DNA of 64,000 nucleotides, from positions 620,001-684,000 of the forward strand of contig NC_014924.1 of NCBI RefSeq assembly GCF_000185965.1, in the 5' to 3' direction. Shown here piece by piece: positions 28,435 to 38,254 of this stretch (its first letter is position 1; each line of letters opens with the position of its first letter). The translations under genes were made by a program, and so were the position numbers. The stretch is from Pseudoxanthomonas suwonensis 11-1. GTDB lineage: Bacteria; Pseudomonadota; Gammaproteobacteria; Xanthomonadales; Xanthomonadaceae. A model generated the notes under the pieces. The model was not told where the DNA came from. It was given only the letters and a program-made list of their open reading frames with translations, and did not search any database.

Positions 28435-29343
28435 TTAGCGCGCGCCGAACCGCGCCCTGCATCCGCCATCGACCCAGATGCTGTTGCCGTTCCAGCCCCA
28501 GTTGCGGTTCTCGTCGCAGCGGGTGCTGGAGATCTGCTGGATCACGACCGGGCGGCCCTGGCGGCGGTCCCAGTCGCAGGTGCGGCGGCGCTTGTCGTCG
28601 CTGGCGCAGGTGATGCTGTAGTTGCTGTTCTGGCCCCACTGGCCCGGGCGGCCGGGTGCCGGGCCGCTGGCCTGGGCGAACTCGCCGCGGCAGCCGTCGT
28701 CCACCCACAGGGTGTTGCCACGCTGGCCCCAGGTGCGGCCCTCGATGCAGGCGGCCTTGGACAGCTGCTTCACCAGCACGGCGCGGCCGCTGAAGGCGCA
28801 GGCCTTCTCGCGGTTGTCGTTGCTCTCGCAGCGCACGACCTGGCCGGTGTTGCCGGTGACCGGGCCACGACCCTCGGCGAAGCGGCCGCGGCAGCCGTCG
28901 TCGACCCACATGGTGCCGTTGCCGCCGCCGAAGTTGCGGCCCTCGACGCAGCGGGTGCCGGAGATGTTCTCGACCAGCACCGGGCGGCCGCGGAACGGGG
29001 TGCGGCACTCGCGCCGGCGGCGGTCGTTGCTGGAGCAGACCAGCGTCGCGCCGCTCCAGCTGGAGCCGTTCCAGCGGCGGTTGCCCTGGCCCCGCAGCGA
29101 GCCGGAGATGTCCTTGCGCACCTGGTCCATGCCCCAGCCGCGCTGGACCTGGGCCAGGTAGTAGTCGAGCTGGTCGTCGGGGATGACCCGGCCACGCGAT
29201 TGCGCGGCGTATTCGCGGTCGATCCGGTCGACCTGCTGGGCGGTGGGCAGGCGGCGCAGGTCGTCGCCGGGGGCGGCAACCGCGGGCGCGGTGGCGGCCA
29301 GCGCCAGGCACAGCACGAGGACGGCGGTAAGGATCCGGGTCAT
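28435..29343 (-). CDS. secreted DUF3011 protein with three Cys-rich repeats
   Basis: 302 residues with a signal peptide (MTRILTAVLVLCLALAATAP, cleavage near AVAA). After an N-terminal region with DQLDYYLAQVQRGWGMDQV come three tandem units of about 65 residues. Each starts with a Cys plus SSNDRRRREC-like stretch, continues GRPVLVENISGTRC and ends MWVDDGCRGRF, so each unit has four Cys. DUF3011 units are small beta-rich modules of unknown function; periplasmic or extracellular disulfide-bonded modules and ligand binding are inferred. The stop lies 10 nt from the heptad array. Confidence 0.88.
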   Translation of the reverse strand: MTRILTAVLVLCLALAATAPAVAAPGDDLRRLPTAQQVDRIDREYAAQSRGRVIPDDQLDYYLAQVQRGWGMDQVRKDISGSLRGQGNRRWNGSSWSGATLVCSSNDRRRRECRTPFRGRPVLVENISGTRCVEGRNFGGGNGTMWVDDGCRGRFAEGRGPVTGNTGQVVRCESNDNREKACAFSGRAVLVKQLSKAACIEGRTWGQRGNTLWVDDGCRGEFAQASGPAPGRPGQWGQNSNYSITCASDDKRRRTCDWDRRQGRPVVIQQISSTRCDENRNWGWNGNSIWVDGGCRARFGAR

Positions 29344-29428
29344 TGCCAACTCTCCATGTAGCCGCCGATGGGGAAGGCGGACGGGCGGAATATATCCGTT
29401 CGCCTGCTTAACCATTCCCGACCTGCGC

Positions 29429-31552
29429 TCAGCCGCGGGGTGCGGCGGCCACGTTGCGCGCGCGCACCACCGCCACGCGATCGACCTCCAGCTCCTCGGT
29501 GTAGTCCAGCCAGGCGCGGATCACCAGCTGGTCCACCGACGAATCCAGCCACACCGGCAGCCTGATCTGCTGGCCCGGGCTGTCCGGATCGACCTGGACC
29601 CATTCCCTGGCGCGGACCACGGTGCCGTCGTCGGATACCGCCTCCAGCCAGAACGAATGCGAGGGCAGGTTCCGCGCCTGCATGCGCAGCTGGTACTGGC
29701 CCGGCTGCATCTTGCGGTTCTCGCGCGCCACGGTGAACGCACGGCGCGGACGCGGGCGGGCATCGGCGGCCTCCTGCAGCGGCGCATCGACCTGGATGCC
29801 GCGCAGCAGGTCTTCCTCCGCGTACAGGGTGCGGGCGTTGTTGCGGTCCACCACCAGCGCGCACCACTCGCCCCCGGAAGGCTCGTCGAGGAAGGCGGTG
29901 CAGCGGTCGACGTAGGCGAGGATGTTGTCGGGATCGCGCTGGGCGAACTGGCGCGGCGCATCCTCCAGCACGATCGAGGCGATGTCCCAGCCCTGGTCGT
30001 ACTCCAGCATCACTGGCGGGCGGATGCGCTGCACCCCGGCGACCACGCGGTCGTCCTCGATGCGCAGGGTGCGGGTCTCGCGCCCGGTCCACAGCTGGCG
30101 GGCGAAGCCCAGGTAGAGCGGGTAGCGGTCCGGCGCCTCGCGCGCGGCGAGGCTGGCGGCCGGGCGCGCGTCCCCGGCCAGCAGCGAGCGGCCGAAGCCG
30201 AGCTCGTGCAGCTCCGGGTCCAGCAGCTGCAGGAGGGTGGCGCCGGTGTCCAGGGTGCTGCCGCGGGTGGCGACCTGGCGCGGCTCCTGGCCGCTGCCCA
30301 GGAACAGCAGCAGGTTCTCGCGGGTCATGCCGGCCAGCACGTCGCCGAGGTCGTTGGGCATGGCCAGATGGTCGGAGGCGATCACCACCAGGGTGTCCTC
30401 GCCATGGGGGCTCTGGCGGATGCGCTCGACCAGCTGGCCGATCAGGCGGTCGCTGCAGGCAATCGCGCGCAGCAGGCCGACGTCGCCATGCGGGCTGTCG
30501 TAACGCACGTCGCGGCAGGCCTGCGGCAGGTGGCCGGCCGGATGGTGGGTGTCCATGGTCAGCGCGGTGAGCATGAACGGCGTGCCGGCCCGCGACAGGC
30601 GCAGGAAGTCCTCGTACACGCTGTCCAGCAGCACGTCGTCGTGCACGCCCCAGGCGGAGAAGTGCTTCTTCGCGGTGCCGCGCTCGCGGAACCAGGCCTG
30701 GTCCTTGACCGTCCCGAAGCCATGGCTGGCCAGGAACCGGTCCTTGGCGGCGAAGGCCGAATCGGCGCCGCCGCTGAAGTGCAGGCCGTAACCCTGCTGG
30801 GCCAGGTAGTCGGTGAGGCAGTGCGCGCCGGGCAGGAACTGCTCCATCCGGCCCATGCTGTTCTCGTCGCCGCGGGCGGCGGTCAGGGGCACCCCGCACA
30901 GCGAGGCGACCAGGCCGGCGATGGTCCAGCCGGTGCCGGGCGGCGACGCGACCTGGCGGAAGTCCAGGGCCTCGCCCGCCAGGCGGGTGAGGTTGGGCAT
31001 CAGCCCGGGGAACACCGATTCGTCGAAGTAGGTGCGCTCCAGGCTCTCGGCATAGATCCAGACGATGTTGCGGCGCTCGCGCAGCGGCCGGTCCGGGACC
31101 ACGTACTCGGCGGCGACCCGGCTCGCGTCGACCGGGCGGGTGTGCTGGTACAGGCGCCAGCCGTCATGGGCCAGCGGGCTGGCCACCACCGCCACCACGA
31201 TCGCGGCGAGGAAGCCGGGGAACACCGCCGGCCGCGGGCGCAGCGGTGGCGGTTGGCGGCGCAGGCGCCGGGCCAGGAACAGCGGAACCAGCAGCGAAAG
31301 CGCCAGCAGCACGAGCGTGGCCGCCAGCAGGCCGCTGAAGTCGGCCACGCCGGCGCCCTCGATGCCGCTGTAAAGGTGGTAGAGCGTGGCCGCGTCCAGG
31401 CCGTCGCCGCTGAGGCGGTCGACCATCCACCACAGGCTCAGCAGAGCCAGGACGCAACCCAGCAGGGCGGCCTTGGTGCGCGCCCGGTGCGGGGAGGCCA
31501 GCAGCAGCGCGAGGGCGGCCGCCAGCGCCAGGACCAGGACGGCCCCCGTCAT
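29429..31552 (-). CDS. opgB: phosphoglycerol transferase I (OpgB/MdoB)
   Basis: 707-residue inner-membrane enzyme with four N-terminal helices and a periplasmic sulfatase-fold domain. It transfers phosphoglycerol from phosphatidylglycerol to periplasmic glucans. Seen: [16 protein letters not shown] (metal-binding Glu), [14 protein letters not shown] with the candidate Thr nucleophile, [15 protein letters not shown], and [10 protein letters not shown], all parallel to E. coli MdoB. The tail beyond about residue 470 is a separate beta-rich domain. No opgG/opgH is nearby. LTA-synthase-like activity is the alternative, but the MdoB-like motifs favour OpgB. Divergent from aspS. Confidence 0.88.
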   Translation of the reverse strand: MTGAVLVLALAAALALLLASPHRARTKAALLGCVLALLSLWWMVDRLSGDGLDAATLYHLYSGIEGAGVADFSGLLAATLVLLALSLLVPLFLARRLRRQPPPLRPRPAVFPGFLAAIVVAVVASPLAHDGWRLYQHTRPVDASRVAAEYVVPDRPLRERRNIVWIYAESLERTYFDESVFPGLMPNLTRLAGEALDFRQVASPPGTGWTIAGLVASLCGVPLTAARGDENSMGRMEQFLPGAHCLTDYLAQQGYGLHFSGGADSAFAAKDRFLASHGFGTVKDQAWFRERGTAKKHFSAWGVHDDVLLDSVYEDFLRLSRAGTPFMLTALTMDTHHPAGHLPQACRDVRYDSPHGDVGLLRAIACSDRLIGQLVERIRQSPHGEDTLVVIASDHLAMPNDLGDVLAGMTRENLLLFLGSGQEPRQVATRGSTLDTGATLLQLLDPELHELGFGRSLLAGDARPAASLAAREAPDRYPLYLGFARQLWTGRETRTLRIEDDRVVAGVQRIRPPVMLEYDQGWDIASIVLEDAPRQFAQRDPDNILAYVDRCTAFLDEPSGGEWCALVVDRNNARTLYAEEDLLRGIQVDAPLQEAADARPRPRRAFTVARENRKMQPGQYQLRMQARNLPSHSFWLEAVSDDGTVVRAREWVQVDPDSPGQQIRLPVWLDSSVDQLVIRAWLDYTEELEVDRVAVVRARNVAAAPRG

Positions 31553-31747
31553 CCGCCCTGGCCCTTCGGGGCGGGCGTGGCCGTAACCGGCGTGTCATGC
31601 GGGGATGGCAGGCTCATGCGGGCACCTCTGGCTCGTGGCTCGACCCGGACCCTGCCCGCACATTCCTGAACAGGATGTTTCCCGGGCAACTTGTGGCCCC
31701 CGGGAAGAGCCCCGGCGGAGGCGTCCCGCGGGGAGGGGGCGAGAGGG

Positions 31748-31753
31748 TAAAAT
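31748..31753 (+). promoter_or_regulatory. possible -10 element for aspS
   Basis: TAAAAT 51 nt before the aspS ATG is the only AT-rich hexamer in an otherwise GC-rich gap (31553-31803). No good -35 lies 16-18 nt upstream, so this is weak. Confidence 0.3.
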
Positions 31754-31803
31754 TGCTCCTTTCCGCCCGGTTGCCGGGCGGTTGCCCCACTTGCGGAGCC
31801 TGC

Positions 31804-33564
31804 ATGCGTACCCATTTCTGCGGCCTGGTCGACGAATCGCTGATCGGCCAGACCATCACCCTCGCCGGCTGGACCGACGTCGCCCGCAACCTCGGCGGCG
31901 TCTGCTTCATCGACCTGCGCGACCACGAAGGCATCGTCCAGGTCACGGTCGAGCCCGACAACGCCGAGGTCTTCCCGGTCGCCGCCTCGCTCGGCTACGA
32001 GGACGTGATCCAGGTCGAGGGCGTGGTCCGCGCCCGCCACGCGGTCAACGACAAGATCCGCTCCGGAAAGGTCGAGGTGATCGCCACCCGCATCACCATC
32101 CTCAACAAGGCCGCGCCGCTGCCGTTCCACGCGCACGAGAACCCGACCGAGGAAACCCGCCTGCGCTACCGCTACCTGGACTTGCGCCGTCCGGAGATGC
32201 AGCGCATGCAGCGCACCCGGATCAAGCTGGTGCAGGCCCTGCGCCGGCACCTGGACGCGGCCGGCTTCCAGGACATCGAGACCCCGATCCTGACCAAGGC
32301 CACCCCGGAAGGCGCGCGCGACTTCCTGGTCCCGGCGCGCATGCACCCGGGCGAGTTCTACGCCCTGCCGCAGAGCCCGCAGCTGTTCAAGCAGATCCTG
32401 ATGGTGGCCGGCTTCGACCGCTACTACCAGATCGCGCGCTGCTTCCGCGACGAGGCCCTGCGCGCCGACCGCCAGCTGGAATTCACCCAGCTGGACATGG
32501 AGTTCGCCTTCGTCCGCGAGCGCGACGTACAGGACTTCGTCGAGGACATGATCCGCGCCATCTTCAAGGAGGTCGTGGGCGTGGAGCTGGAGGCGCAGTT
32601 CCCGCGCATGACCTGGGCCGAGGCCATGCGCCGCTATGGATCGGATAAGCCGGACCTGCGCATCGACCTGGAGCTGGTGGACGTGGCCGAGCTGGTCAAG
32701 GACAGCCAGTTCGCGGTGTTTACCGGCCCGGCCAATGACCCGGACGGCCGCGTGGCCGCGCTGCGCATCCCCGGTGGCGCCAGCCTGTCGCGCAAGCAGA
32801 TCGACGAATACGCCGCCCACGCCGCCAAGTTCGGCGCCAAGGGCCTGGCCTACATCAAGATCGACGAGGCCGGCGCGATCTCCTCGCCGATCCAGAAGTT
32901 CTTCAGCGAGGACGCCTTCGCCGCGCTGCTGAAGCACGTGGGCGCCGGCAACGGCGACATCGTGTTCTTCGGCGCCGGTGGCTACAACAAGGTCTCCGAC
33001 TTCATGGGCGCGCTGCGCCTGAAGGCCGGCAAGGACTTCGGCCTGGTCGCCGAAGGCTGGCGTCCGCTGTGGGTCACCGACTTCCCGATGTTCGAGTGGG
33101 ACGAGGAGGAGCAGCGCTACGTGGCCCTGCACCACCCGTTCACCGCCCCGGCGGTGGACGACATCGCCGAGCTGCGCGCGCACGCCAAGACCGCGGTGTC
33201 GCGCGGCTACGACATGGTGCTCAACGGCAACGAGATCGGCGGCGGTTCGATCCGTATCCACCGCCCCGACATGCAGAGCGCGGTGTTCGAGCTGCTGGGC
33301 ATCGGCGCCGAGGAGGCCGAGGCGAAGTTCGGCTTCCTGCTTGACGCGCTCAAGTACGGCGCCCCGCCGCACGGCGGCATCGCCTTCGGCATCGACCGCA
33401 TCGCCGCGCTGATGGCCGGCACCGAGTCGATCCGCGACGTGATCCCGTTCCCGAAGACCACCTCGGCGCAATGCCTGATGACCGGCGCGCCCTCGCCGAT
33501 CCCGGCCGCACAGCTGGCCGAAGTGCACGTAACCGTCCGCGAAGCCTCGCTGCACAAGCAGTGA
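31804..33564 (+). CDS. aspS: aspartyl-tRNA synthetase
   Basis: 586-residue class II synthetase that charges tRNA-Asp (590 in E. coli). Start [16 protein letters not shown] matches the family N-terminus, so the longer frame from 31597 is rejected. Domains: OB-fold anticodon binding (1-105; [18 protein letters not shown]), class II motif 1 around residues 130-150, motif 2 [11 protein letters not shown] with EFTQLD, the bacterial insertion (GAD) domain at about 290-420, and motif 3 [11 protein letters not shown] near 535. Whether it is discriminating or also charges tRNA-Asn depends on the presence of asnS elsewhere. A hairpin follows the stop. Confidence 0.98.
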   Translation: MRTHFCGLVDESLIGQTITLAGWTDVARNLGGVCFIDLRDHEGIVQVTVEPDNAEVFPVAASLGYEDVIQVEGVVRARHAVNDKIRSGKVEVIATRITILNKAAPLPFHAHENPTEETRLRYRYLDLRRPEMQRMQRTRIKLVQALRRHLDAAGFQDIETPILTKATPEGARDFLVPARMHPGEFYALPQSPQLFKQILMVAGFDRYYQIARCFRDEALRADRQLEFTQLDMEFAFVRERDVQDFVEDMIRAIFKEVVGVELEAQFPRMTWAEAMRRYGSDKPDLRIDLELVDVAELVKDSQFAVFTGPANDPDGRVAALRIPGGASLSRKQIDEYAAHAAKFGAKGLAYIKIDEAGAISSPIQKFFSEDAFAALLKHVGAGNGDIVFFGAGGYNKVSDFMGALRLKAGKDFGLVAEGWRPLWVTDFPMFEWDEEEQRYVALHHPFTAPAVDDIAELRAHAKTAVSRGYDMVLNGNEIGGGSIRIHRPDMQSAVFELLGIGAEEAEAKFGFLLDALKYGAPPHGGIAFGIDRIAALMAGTESIRDVIPFPKTTSAQCLMTGAPSPIPAAQLAEVHVTVREASLHKQ

Positions 33565-33570
33565 GGCCTT

Positions 33571-33598
33571 GCCGGCATTCCGTTGACGGAGTGCCGGC
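33571..33598 (+). terminator. hairpin after aspS
   Basis: GCCGGCATTCCG pairs with CGGAGTGCCGGC (one G-T pair) around a 4-nt loop, 7 nt after the stop. No T tract. Confidence 0.45.
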
Positions 33599-33681
33599 CC
33601 CCGCGACCTCACCCACAACCACTGCGGCTGTCGCCGCGCCCCCCTGACCCAAGGGGGACTCGTCTACCGGAGAGTTGGTCG

Positions 33682-33987
33682 ATGACCGAGTTTGCTTTTT
33701 CGCTTGAGTGGGAACGCCTGGGCAACGAGGGCTCCGATCCGGCGCTGGTGACCGAGCGCGCCCGCGTGTTCGGAGGCTGGCTGGTCCGCGTCGGCACCTC
33801 GCCGGCGTCCATGGCCGTGACCTTCGTGCCCGACGGCGAAGGCCGCTGGGATGGAGAGGACTTCGGCGAGGACGACTACGAGTACGACGAGGACGAAGAA
33901 GAGGAAGAGGACGACGAGGACCTCGACGACGAAGAGGACGAAGAGGACGAGGAAGGCGCCGACGACGGGGAAGGCGAGGACGAGTGA
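33682..33987 (+). CDS. small protein with extreme Asp/Glu tail
   Basis: 101 residues. The first half (MTEFAFSLEWERLGNEG to FVPDGEGRW) looks folded; the last 45 or so residues are almost only Asp and Glu with a few Gly and Tyr. No known domain recognised. GGAGAG lies 7 nt before ATG 33682. Its TGA overlaps the GTG start of the GNAT gene (GTGA), so translation is coupled. Poly-acidic tails act as DNA or RNA mimics, histone-like chaperones or cation buffers in other proteins; any of these is only a guess here. The alternating GAC/GAG/GAA codons make the tail prone to length change. Confidence 0.85.
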   Translation: MTEFAFSLEWERLGNEGSDPALVTERARVFGGWLVRVGTSPASMAVTFVPDGEGRWDGEDFGEDDYEYDEDEEEEEDDEDLDDEEDEEDEEGADDGEGEDE

Positions 33988-34502
33988 GCCTGGCCATCCG
34001 GCGCGCGACGGTGGATGACGCGGCGACCCTGTCGTCGCTGTGCGCGCGCACCTTCACCGAGACCTTCGGCCACCTCTATCCGCCGGAGGACCTCGAGGCC
34101 TTCCTGGGCGAGGCCTACACGCCGGAACGCCAGGCCACGATCCTCGGCCATCCCGACTACGCGGTGTGGCTGCTGGAGGAGGACGGCGTCGCGGTCGGCC
34201 ATGCCGCGGCCGGTCCCTGCGGACTGCCGCATCCGGAAGTGAAGCCCGGCGACGGCGAGCTGAAGCGGCTGTACGTGCTGGCCTCGCACCAGGGCTGCGG
34301 CTGGGGCTCGCGGGTCTTCGCCGAGGCCGAACGCTGGCTGCTGCGCGACGGCCCGCGCACCCTGTGGATCGGGGTCTGGTCGGGCAACCATGGCGCCCAG
34401 CGCTTCTACGCCCGCCACGGCTACGAACAGGTCGGCACCTACGAGTTCCCGGTAGGCCGGGTCCGCGACCTGGAATACATCCTGCGCCGCGAAGCGGCCT
34501 GA
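33984..34502 (+). CDS. GNAT family N-acetyltransferase
   Basis: 172-residue acetyltransferase opening at GTG 33984 inside the stop of the acidic gene; no ATG fits the conserved N-terminus (LAIRRATVDDAATLSSL). Seen: motif C/D strand TFTETFGHLY, motif A LKRLYVLASHQGCGWGSRVF (acetyl-CoA pyrophosphate loop, Q-G-x-G-x-G like), and motif B NHGAQRFYARHGYEQVG. Substrate unknown. The coupling to the acidic-tail protein suggests that one acts with or on the other, but this is inference from gene order alone. Confidence 0.92.
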   Translation: MSLAIRRATVDDAATLSSLCARTFTETFGHLYPPEDLEAFLGEAYTPERQATILGHPDYAVWLLEEDGVAVGHAAAGPCGLPHPEVKPGDGELKRLYVLASHQGCGWGSRVFAEAERWLLRDGPRTLWIGVWSGNHGAQRFYARHGYEQVGTYEFPVGRVRDLEYILRREAA

Positions 34503-34580
34503 GCCGGTCCGGCGCCCGCCCGTCCAGCTGGCGTTGCGGCGGCCGCGCTACGCTGGCCGCCAGGTGCAAGGGAGGCGGCG

Positions 34581-35411
34581 ATGGTCGATCGGCTGGCGGT
34601 ACTGCTCGAACGTTTCCCGGTCAGCGCGCGCGTGTTCAACGCCGGCGCGCTGTGCGGCACCAACCTGGTCGGGGACCGCGACACCGGCCAGCTGCACCTG
34701 GTACGGCGCGGTCCGCTGGAGGTTTCCCACGGCGGGCCGCCGTTGCGGATCGAGCAGCCAAGCCTGCTGCTGTTTCCGCGGCCCACGCCGCACCGCTTCG
34801 ACAGCGACCCGCTGCGTGGCGCCGACATGGCCTGCGCCGACCTGCATTTCGAGGGTGGGGCGCAGAACCCGCTGGCCGCGGCGCTGCCGGTCTTCGCCTG
34901 CGTGCCGCTGGCCGAACTGGGGGCATCGGCCACGGTGCTGGAGCTGCTGTTCGAGGAGGCCTTCGAACGGCGCTGCGGCCGCCAGGCCATGGTCGACCGC
35001 CTGTTCGAGGTGGTGATGATCCAGCTGCTGCGCCACCTGATGGAGCAGGGCGAGGTCCGCAGCGGCCTGCTGGCCGGGCTGTCACACCAGCGCCTGCGCC
35101 ATGCGCTGGTGGCGATGCACGAATCCCCCGCGCGGGAATGGACCCTGGAGGAGCTGGCGGACGTGGCCGGCATGTCGCGCAGCGTGTTCGCCGGCACCTT
35201 CCGCGAGGTGGTCGGGTTGACCCCGGGCCAGTACCTGCAGGGCTGGCGCGTGCGCCTGGCGCAGCAGGCCTTGCGCCGCGGGCGACCGCTGAAGGTGGTC
35301 GCGTCCGAGGTCGGCTACGGCAGCGAGGCGGCGCTGTCGCGTGCGTTCAAGGCGCATGCGGGCGTGTCGCCGCGCGCCTGGAAGCGGCAGCACCAGGAGG
35401 CCCCGGCCTGA
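34581..35411 (+). CDS. AraC-family regulator with cupin sensor
   Basis: 276 residues. The N-terminal half is an AraC_binding/cupin_6-type sensor (HLVRRGPLEV, LLLFPRPTPHRF, ADLHFEGG); the C-terminal third has two HTH motifs, WTLEELADVAGMSRSVFAGTF and LKVVASEVGYGSEAALSRAF (residues about 188-208 and 235-254). Such regulators often switch small catabolic or detoxification genes. Its stop overlaps the ATG of the hydrolase gene (TGATG at 35408-35412), making that gene the likely partner. Effector unknown. Confidence 0.92.
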   Translation: MVDRLAVLLERFPVSARVFNAGALCGTNLVGDRDTGQLHLVRRGPLEVSHGGPPLRIEQPSLLLFPRPTPHRFDSDPLRGADMACADLHFEGGAQNPLAAALPVFACVPLAELGASATVLELLFEEAFERRCGRQAMVDRLFEVVMIQLLRHLMEQGEVRSGLLAGLSHQRLRHALVAMHESPAREWTLEELADVAGMSRSVFAGTFREVVGLTPGQYLQGWRVRLAQQALRRGRPLKVVASEVGYGSEAALSRAFKAHAGVSPRAWKRQHQEAPA

Positions 35412-36091
35412 TGGCGGACACGGAAGCCGTGCCCTGCACGCGCGTGCTGCTGGTGCACGGGCTGTGGAACCAGCCATGGTGGCTGCTGCCCCTGGCGTGG
35501 CGCCTGCGCCGATTGGGCTTCCAGGTGGAGCGCTTCGGCTATCCCAGCATCGTCGGCGGTCCGGAGCCGGCGATCGAGGCGCTGGTCGCGCGCCTGCGTG
35601 GTGGTCTCCCGTGCCACCTGGTCGGGCACAGCCTTGGCGGCCTGGTCGCGGTCGAGGCCCTGCGCCGTTCGCCGGACCTGCCAGTGCGGCGGGTTGTCTG
35701 CCTGGGATCGCCGCTGTGTGGCAGTGCGACCGCGCAATACCTCGCCGCCCAGCGCCCCCTCGCCTGGGTACTCGGCAGGAGCGCGCCGCTGCTGCTGTGC
35801 GGCTGCCGGCCGTGGGAGGGCAGGGCCGAGCTGGGGGTGATCGCCGGGGACCTGCCGCGTGGTATCAGCCGGCTGCTGGCGGCGGTGGGCCTGGAGTCCG
35901 ACGGCACCGTGGCCCTGTCCGAGACCCACCTGCCCGGCGCCAGGGACTACTGCCGGGTGCGCGCCAGCCATACCGGCCTGGTCCTGTCGGCGGAAGCGGC
36001 GCGCCAGGTGGCCGCGTTCCTGCGCCACGGCGCGTTCGCGCGGGAGGGCCAGGGCGAAGACGGCGCGGGCGGGGGCGGTGCGCGGCTATAA
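35411..36091 (+). CDS. alpha/beta hydrolase (lipase/PGAP1-like)
   Basis: 226-residue cytoplasmic hydrolase. Oxyanion segment LLVHGLWNQPWW (residues 13-24) and nucleophile elbow GHSLGG with Ser74 are clear; candidate Asp lies in the ESDGTVALSETHLPGARDY region (about 160-178) and His in SHTGLVLS (about 190). Resembles triacylglycerol-lipase or PGAP1-like esterases without signal peptide. The start overlaps the AraC stop. The tail beyond residue 210 is Gly-rich and likely disordered. Substrate unknown. Confidence 0.9.
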   Translation: MADTEAVPCTRVLLVHGLWNQPWWLLPLAWRLRRLGFQVERFGYPSIVGGPEPAIEALVARLRGGLPCHLVGHSLGGLVAVEALRRSPDLPVRRVVCLGSPLCGSATAQYLAAQRPLAWVLGRSAPLLLCGCRPWEGRAELGVIAGDLPRGISRLLAAVGLESDGTVALSETHLPGARDYCRVRASHTGLVLSAEAARQVAAFLRHGAFAREGQGEDGAGGGGARL

Positions 36092-36127
36092 TCCGTCGCT
36101 TCGCAACGCAGTACGAACGGTACGCCC

Positions 36128-36853
36128 ATGGGTCGCGGTCCCTCGATCGAAGCGCGCAAGAACGCCACCGATGCCAAGCGTGGCAAGATTTTCACCAAGC
36201 TGATCCGCGAGATCGGCGTGGCCGCCCGCGCCGGCGGCGGTGATCCGGCCAACAACCCGCGCCTGCGCGCGGCGGTGGACAAGTCGCTGGCCTCGAACAT
36301 GTCCAAGGACGTGATCGAGCGCGCGATCAAGAAGGCCACCGGCGAGCTGGAAGGCGTCGAGTACGAGGAAGTGCGTTACGAGGGTTACGCCCCCGGCGGC
36401 GTCGCAGTGATCGTCGACTGCCTGACCGACAACCGCGTGCGTACCGTGGCCGACGTGCGCCACGCCTTCTCCAAGTGCGGCGGCAACATGGGCACCGAGG
36501 GCTCGGTGTCCTTCATGTTCAAGCGCCTGGGCGTGCTCAGCTACGAGGCTGGGGCCGACGAGGAGAAGATCACCGAGGCGGCGATCGAGGGCGGTGCCGA
36601 CGATGTCGTCGTGTACCCGGAGGACGGCGCGATCGACGTGGTCACCGCTCCGGAGAACTTCGACGCGGTGAAGCAGGCGCTGGAGGCGGCCGGCCTGGCC
36701 CCGGGCTATGCCGAGATCACCTTCCGCGCCGACAACGACATCGCCGTGTCCGGCGAGACCGCGCAGCAGGTGCAGAAGCTGCTGCACATGCTCGAGGACC
36801 TGGACGACGTGCAGAACGTCTATTCGAACGCCGACCTGGGCGACGCCGGCTGA
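36128..36853 (+). CDS. yebC: YebC/PmpR family protein
   Basis: 241-residue YebC/TACO1 protein, known as a DNA-binding regulator in some species and as a translation factor that relieves ribosome stalling at proline runs in others. Three domains are visible; signature [21 protein letters not shown] at the start (family usually reads GRGSKWxxIxxxK) and [17 protein letters not shown]. The GRGPSIE start is the long YebC variant typical of Xanthomonadaceae. It precedes ruvC as in many proteobacteria. Two hairpins separate it from ruvC. Confidence 0.95.
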   Translation: MGRGPSIEARKNATDAKRGKIFTKLIREIGVAARAGGGDPANNPRLRAAVDKSLASNMSKDVIERAIKKATGELEGVEYEEVRYEGYAPGGVAVIVDCLTDNRVRTVADVRHAFSKCGGNMGTEGSVSFMFKRLGVLSYEAGADEEKITEAAIEGGADDVVVYPEDGAIDVVTAPENFDAVKQALEAAGLAPGYAEITFRADNDIAVSGETAQQVQKLLHMLEDLDDVQNVYSNADLGDAG

Positions 36854-36860
36854 ACATGCG

Positions 36861-36909
36861 TCCGGCCCGGGGCGAACAGGCGGCGGGCCGGAACGCACGC
36901 GGGGCGTGC
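36861..36909 (+). terminator. two consecutive hairpins between yebC and ruvC
   Basis: First, TCCGGCCCG (36861-36869) pairs with CGGGCCGGA (36884-36892). Second, GCACGC-GGG-GCGTGC (36895-36909) ends 2 nt before the ruvC ATG and would cover the place of a ribosome site. Either attenuation of ruvC or translation control is possible; no T tract. Confidence 0.45.
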
Positions 36910-36911
36910 GC

Positions 36912-37457
36912 ATGAACGCCGCGCGCGTGCCGCTGCCCGCCGTGCGCATCCTCGGGATCGACCCGGGTTCGCAGCGTACCGGCGTGGGCATCATCGACGT
37001 GGAGGCCGGCGGCCGCGTGCGCCACGTGCACCACCAGCCGCTGGTGCTGCTGGGCGAAGGCGACTTCGCCGCGCGCCTGAAGCGGCTGCTGCACGGGTTG
37101 ACCGGGCTGATCGAGGAGTACCAGCCGCAGGAAGTGGCGATCGAGCAGGTGTTCGTGGGCCGCAGCGCGGATTCGGCGCTCAAGCTGGGCCAGGCCCGCG
37201 GCGCGGCGATCAGCGCGGTGGTGCTGCGCGACCTGCCGGTGTCCGAGTACGCCGCGCGCGAGGTGAAGCTGGCCGTGGTCGGCACCGGCGCCGCGGACAA
37301 GGCCCAGGTCCAGCACATGGTCGCGGCCATGCTCGGCCTGCCCGGCAAGCTCCAGGCCGACGCCGCCGACGCGCTGGCCATCGCCCTGACCCATGCGCAC
37401 GTGCGGGCCACCGCCCAAAGGCTCGGCGTCAGCACCAGGCTGGCCTGGAGGAAATAG
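36912..37457 (+). CDS. ruvC: Holliday junction endonuclease RuvC
   Basis: 181-residue resolvase that cuts Holliday junctions moved by RuvAB. Catalytic acids are in place: Asp of [12 protein letters not shown], Glu of [10 protein letters not shown], and the Asp pair of [12 protein letters not shown] 36912 is the first start compatible with the fold. No Shine-Dalgarno sequence is obvious; instead a GCACGC/GCGTGC hairpin abuts the ATG. A 156-nt repeat-filled gap separates it from ruvA. Confidence 0.97.
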   Translation: MNAARVPLPAVRILGIDPGSQRTGVGIIDVEAGGRVRHVHHQPLVLLGEGDFAARLKRLLHGLTGLIEEYQPQEVAIEQVFVGRSADSALKLGQARGAAISAVVLRDLPVSEYAAREVKLAVVGTGAADKAQVQHMVAAMLGLPGKLQADAADALAIALTHAHVRATAQRLGVSTRLAWRK

Positions 37458-37461
37458 AGCC

Positions 37462-37507
37462 GTGATTGGTGATTCGTCATTACCGGACGTGCGTCCGTTG
37501 AAAGCCG
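37462..37507. repeat. heptad units plus one 31-bp-type repeat in the ruvC-ruvA gap
   Basis: GTGATTG, GTGATTC and a variant at 37462-37482 run into ATTACCGGACGTGCGTCCG and TTGAAAGCCG (37479-37507), the same composite seen at 27988-28130. It begins 5 nt after the ruvC stop. Confidence 0.85.
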
Positions 37508-37567
37508 TGATTCGTGGAAAGCGCGGGCACCTTCCGGCCGTGCCGGCGCTTTCGCCTTTGCTTTCTC

Positions 37568-37595
37568 GAATCACCAATCACCAATCCCGAATCAC
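37568..37595. repeat. four-unit heptad array, inverted, before ruvA
   Basis: GAATCAC, CAATCAC, CAATCCC, GAATCAC; identical in kind and orientation to 28397-28424. With 37462-37482 it forms a long-range inverted repeat in the ruvCA transcript. AGGAG (37603-37607) behind it is the ruvA ribosome site. Confidence 0.85.
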
Positions 37596-37613
37596 GCTCC
37601 GTAGGAGCCCCCA

Positions 37614-38204
37614 ATGATTGGAAGACTGCGCGGAACCCTGGTGCTGAAGCAGCCGCCGTGGCTGGTGGTCGACGTCAACGGCGTCGGTTACGAGCTGGAG
37701 GCGCCGATGAGCACCTTCTATGACCTGCCGGAGCTGGGACGCGAGGTCTCGCTGTTCACCCATTACGCGCAGAAGGAGGACAGCGTCTCGCTGTACGGCT
37801 TCCTGCGCGAGAGCGAGCGGCGGCTGTTCCGCGACGTGCAGAAGGTCAGCGGCATCGGCGCGAAGATCGCGCTGGCGGTGCTGTCCGGGGTGAGCGTGGA
37901 CGAGTTCGCGCGCCTGGTGCAGGCCGGCGACGTCACCGCGCTGACCCGGATCCCGGGCATCGGCAAGAAGACCGCCGAGCGCATGGTGGTGGAGCTGCGC
38001 GACCGCGCCGCCGACCTCGCCGGCGGCGGCGCAGTGGCCGGGATGACCGCGGCGCCGGGCGATCCCATGGCCGACGCCGCCACCGCCCTGCAGCAGCTCG
38101 GCTACAAGCCGGCCGATGCGCAGCGCATGGCCCGCGACGCCGCCGCCCCCGGCGACGAGGCCGCGGCCATCATCCGCAAGGCCCTGCAGTCCGCCCTGCG
38201 CTGA
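37614..38204 (+). CDS. ruvA: Holliday junction branch migration subunit RuvA
   Basis: 196-residue tetrameric DNA-binding protein that targets RuvB to four-way junctions. Start [23 protein letters not shown] (shown as a region) opens the OB fold; two helix-hairpin-helix motifs [11 protein letters not shown] and [13 protein letters not shown] follow at about 79-90 and 112-126; a flexible linker leads to the C-terminal RuvB-binding domain ([16 protein letters not shown]). Length is normal. kup separates it from ruvB. Confidence 0.97.
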   Translation: MIGRLRGTLVLKQPPWLVVDVNGVGYELEAPMSTFYDLPELGREVSLFTHYAQKEDSVSLYGFLRESERRLFRDVQKVSGIGAKIALAVLSGVSVDEFARLVQAGDVTALTRIPGIGKKTAERMVVELRDRAADLAGGGAVAGMTAAPGDPMADAATALQQLGYKPADAQRMARDAAAPGDEAAAIIRKALQSALR

Positions 38205-38254
38205 GCGCGCGCTCGCGCCCCGCTCACGCCCCCACGCGCTAAGGTTCGCCCGCC

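Noticed and set aside
31597-31803. N-terminal extension of AspRS
   Set aside because: In frame, but aspS proteins begin at the MRTHFCG motif; the added residues look like noncoding GC-rich leader and contain no domain.
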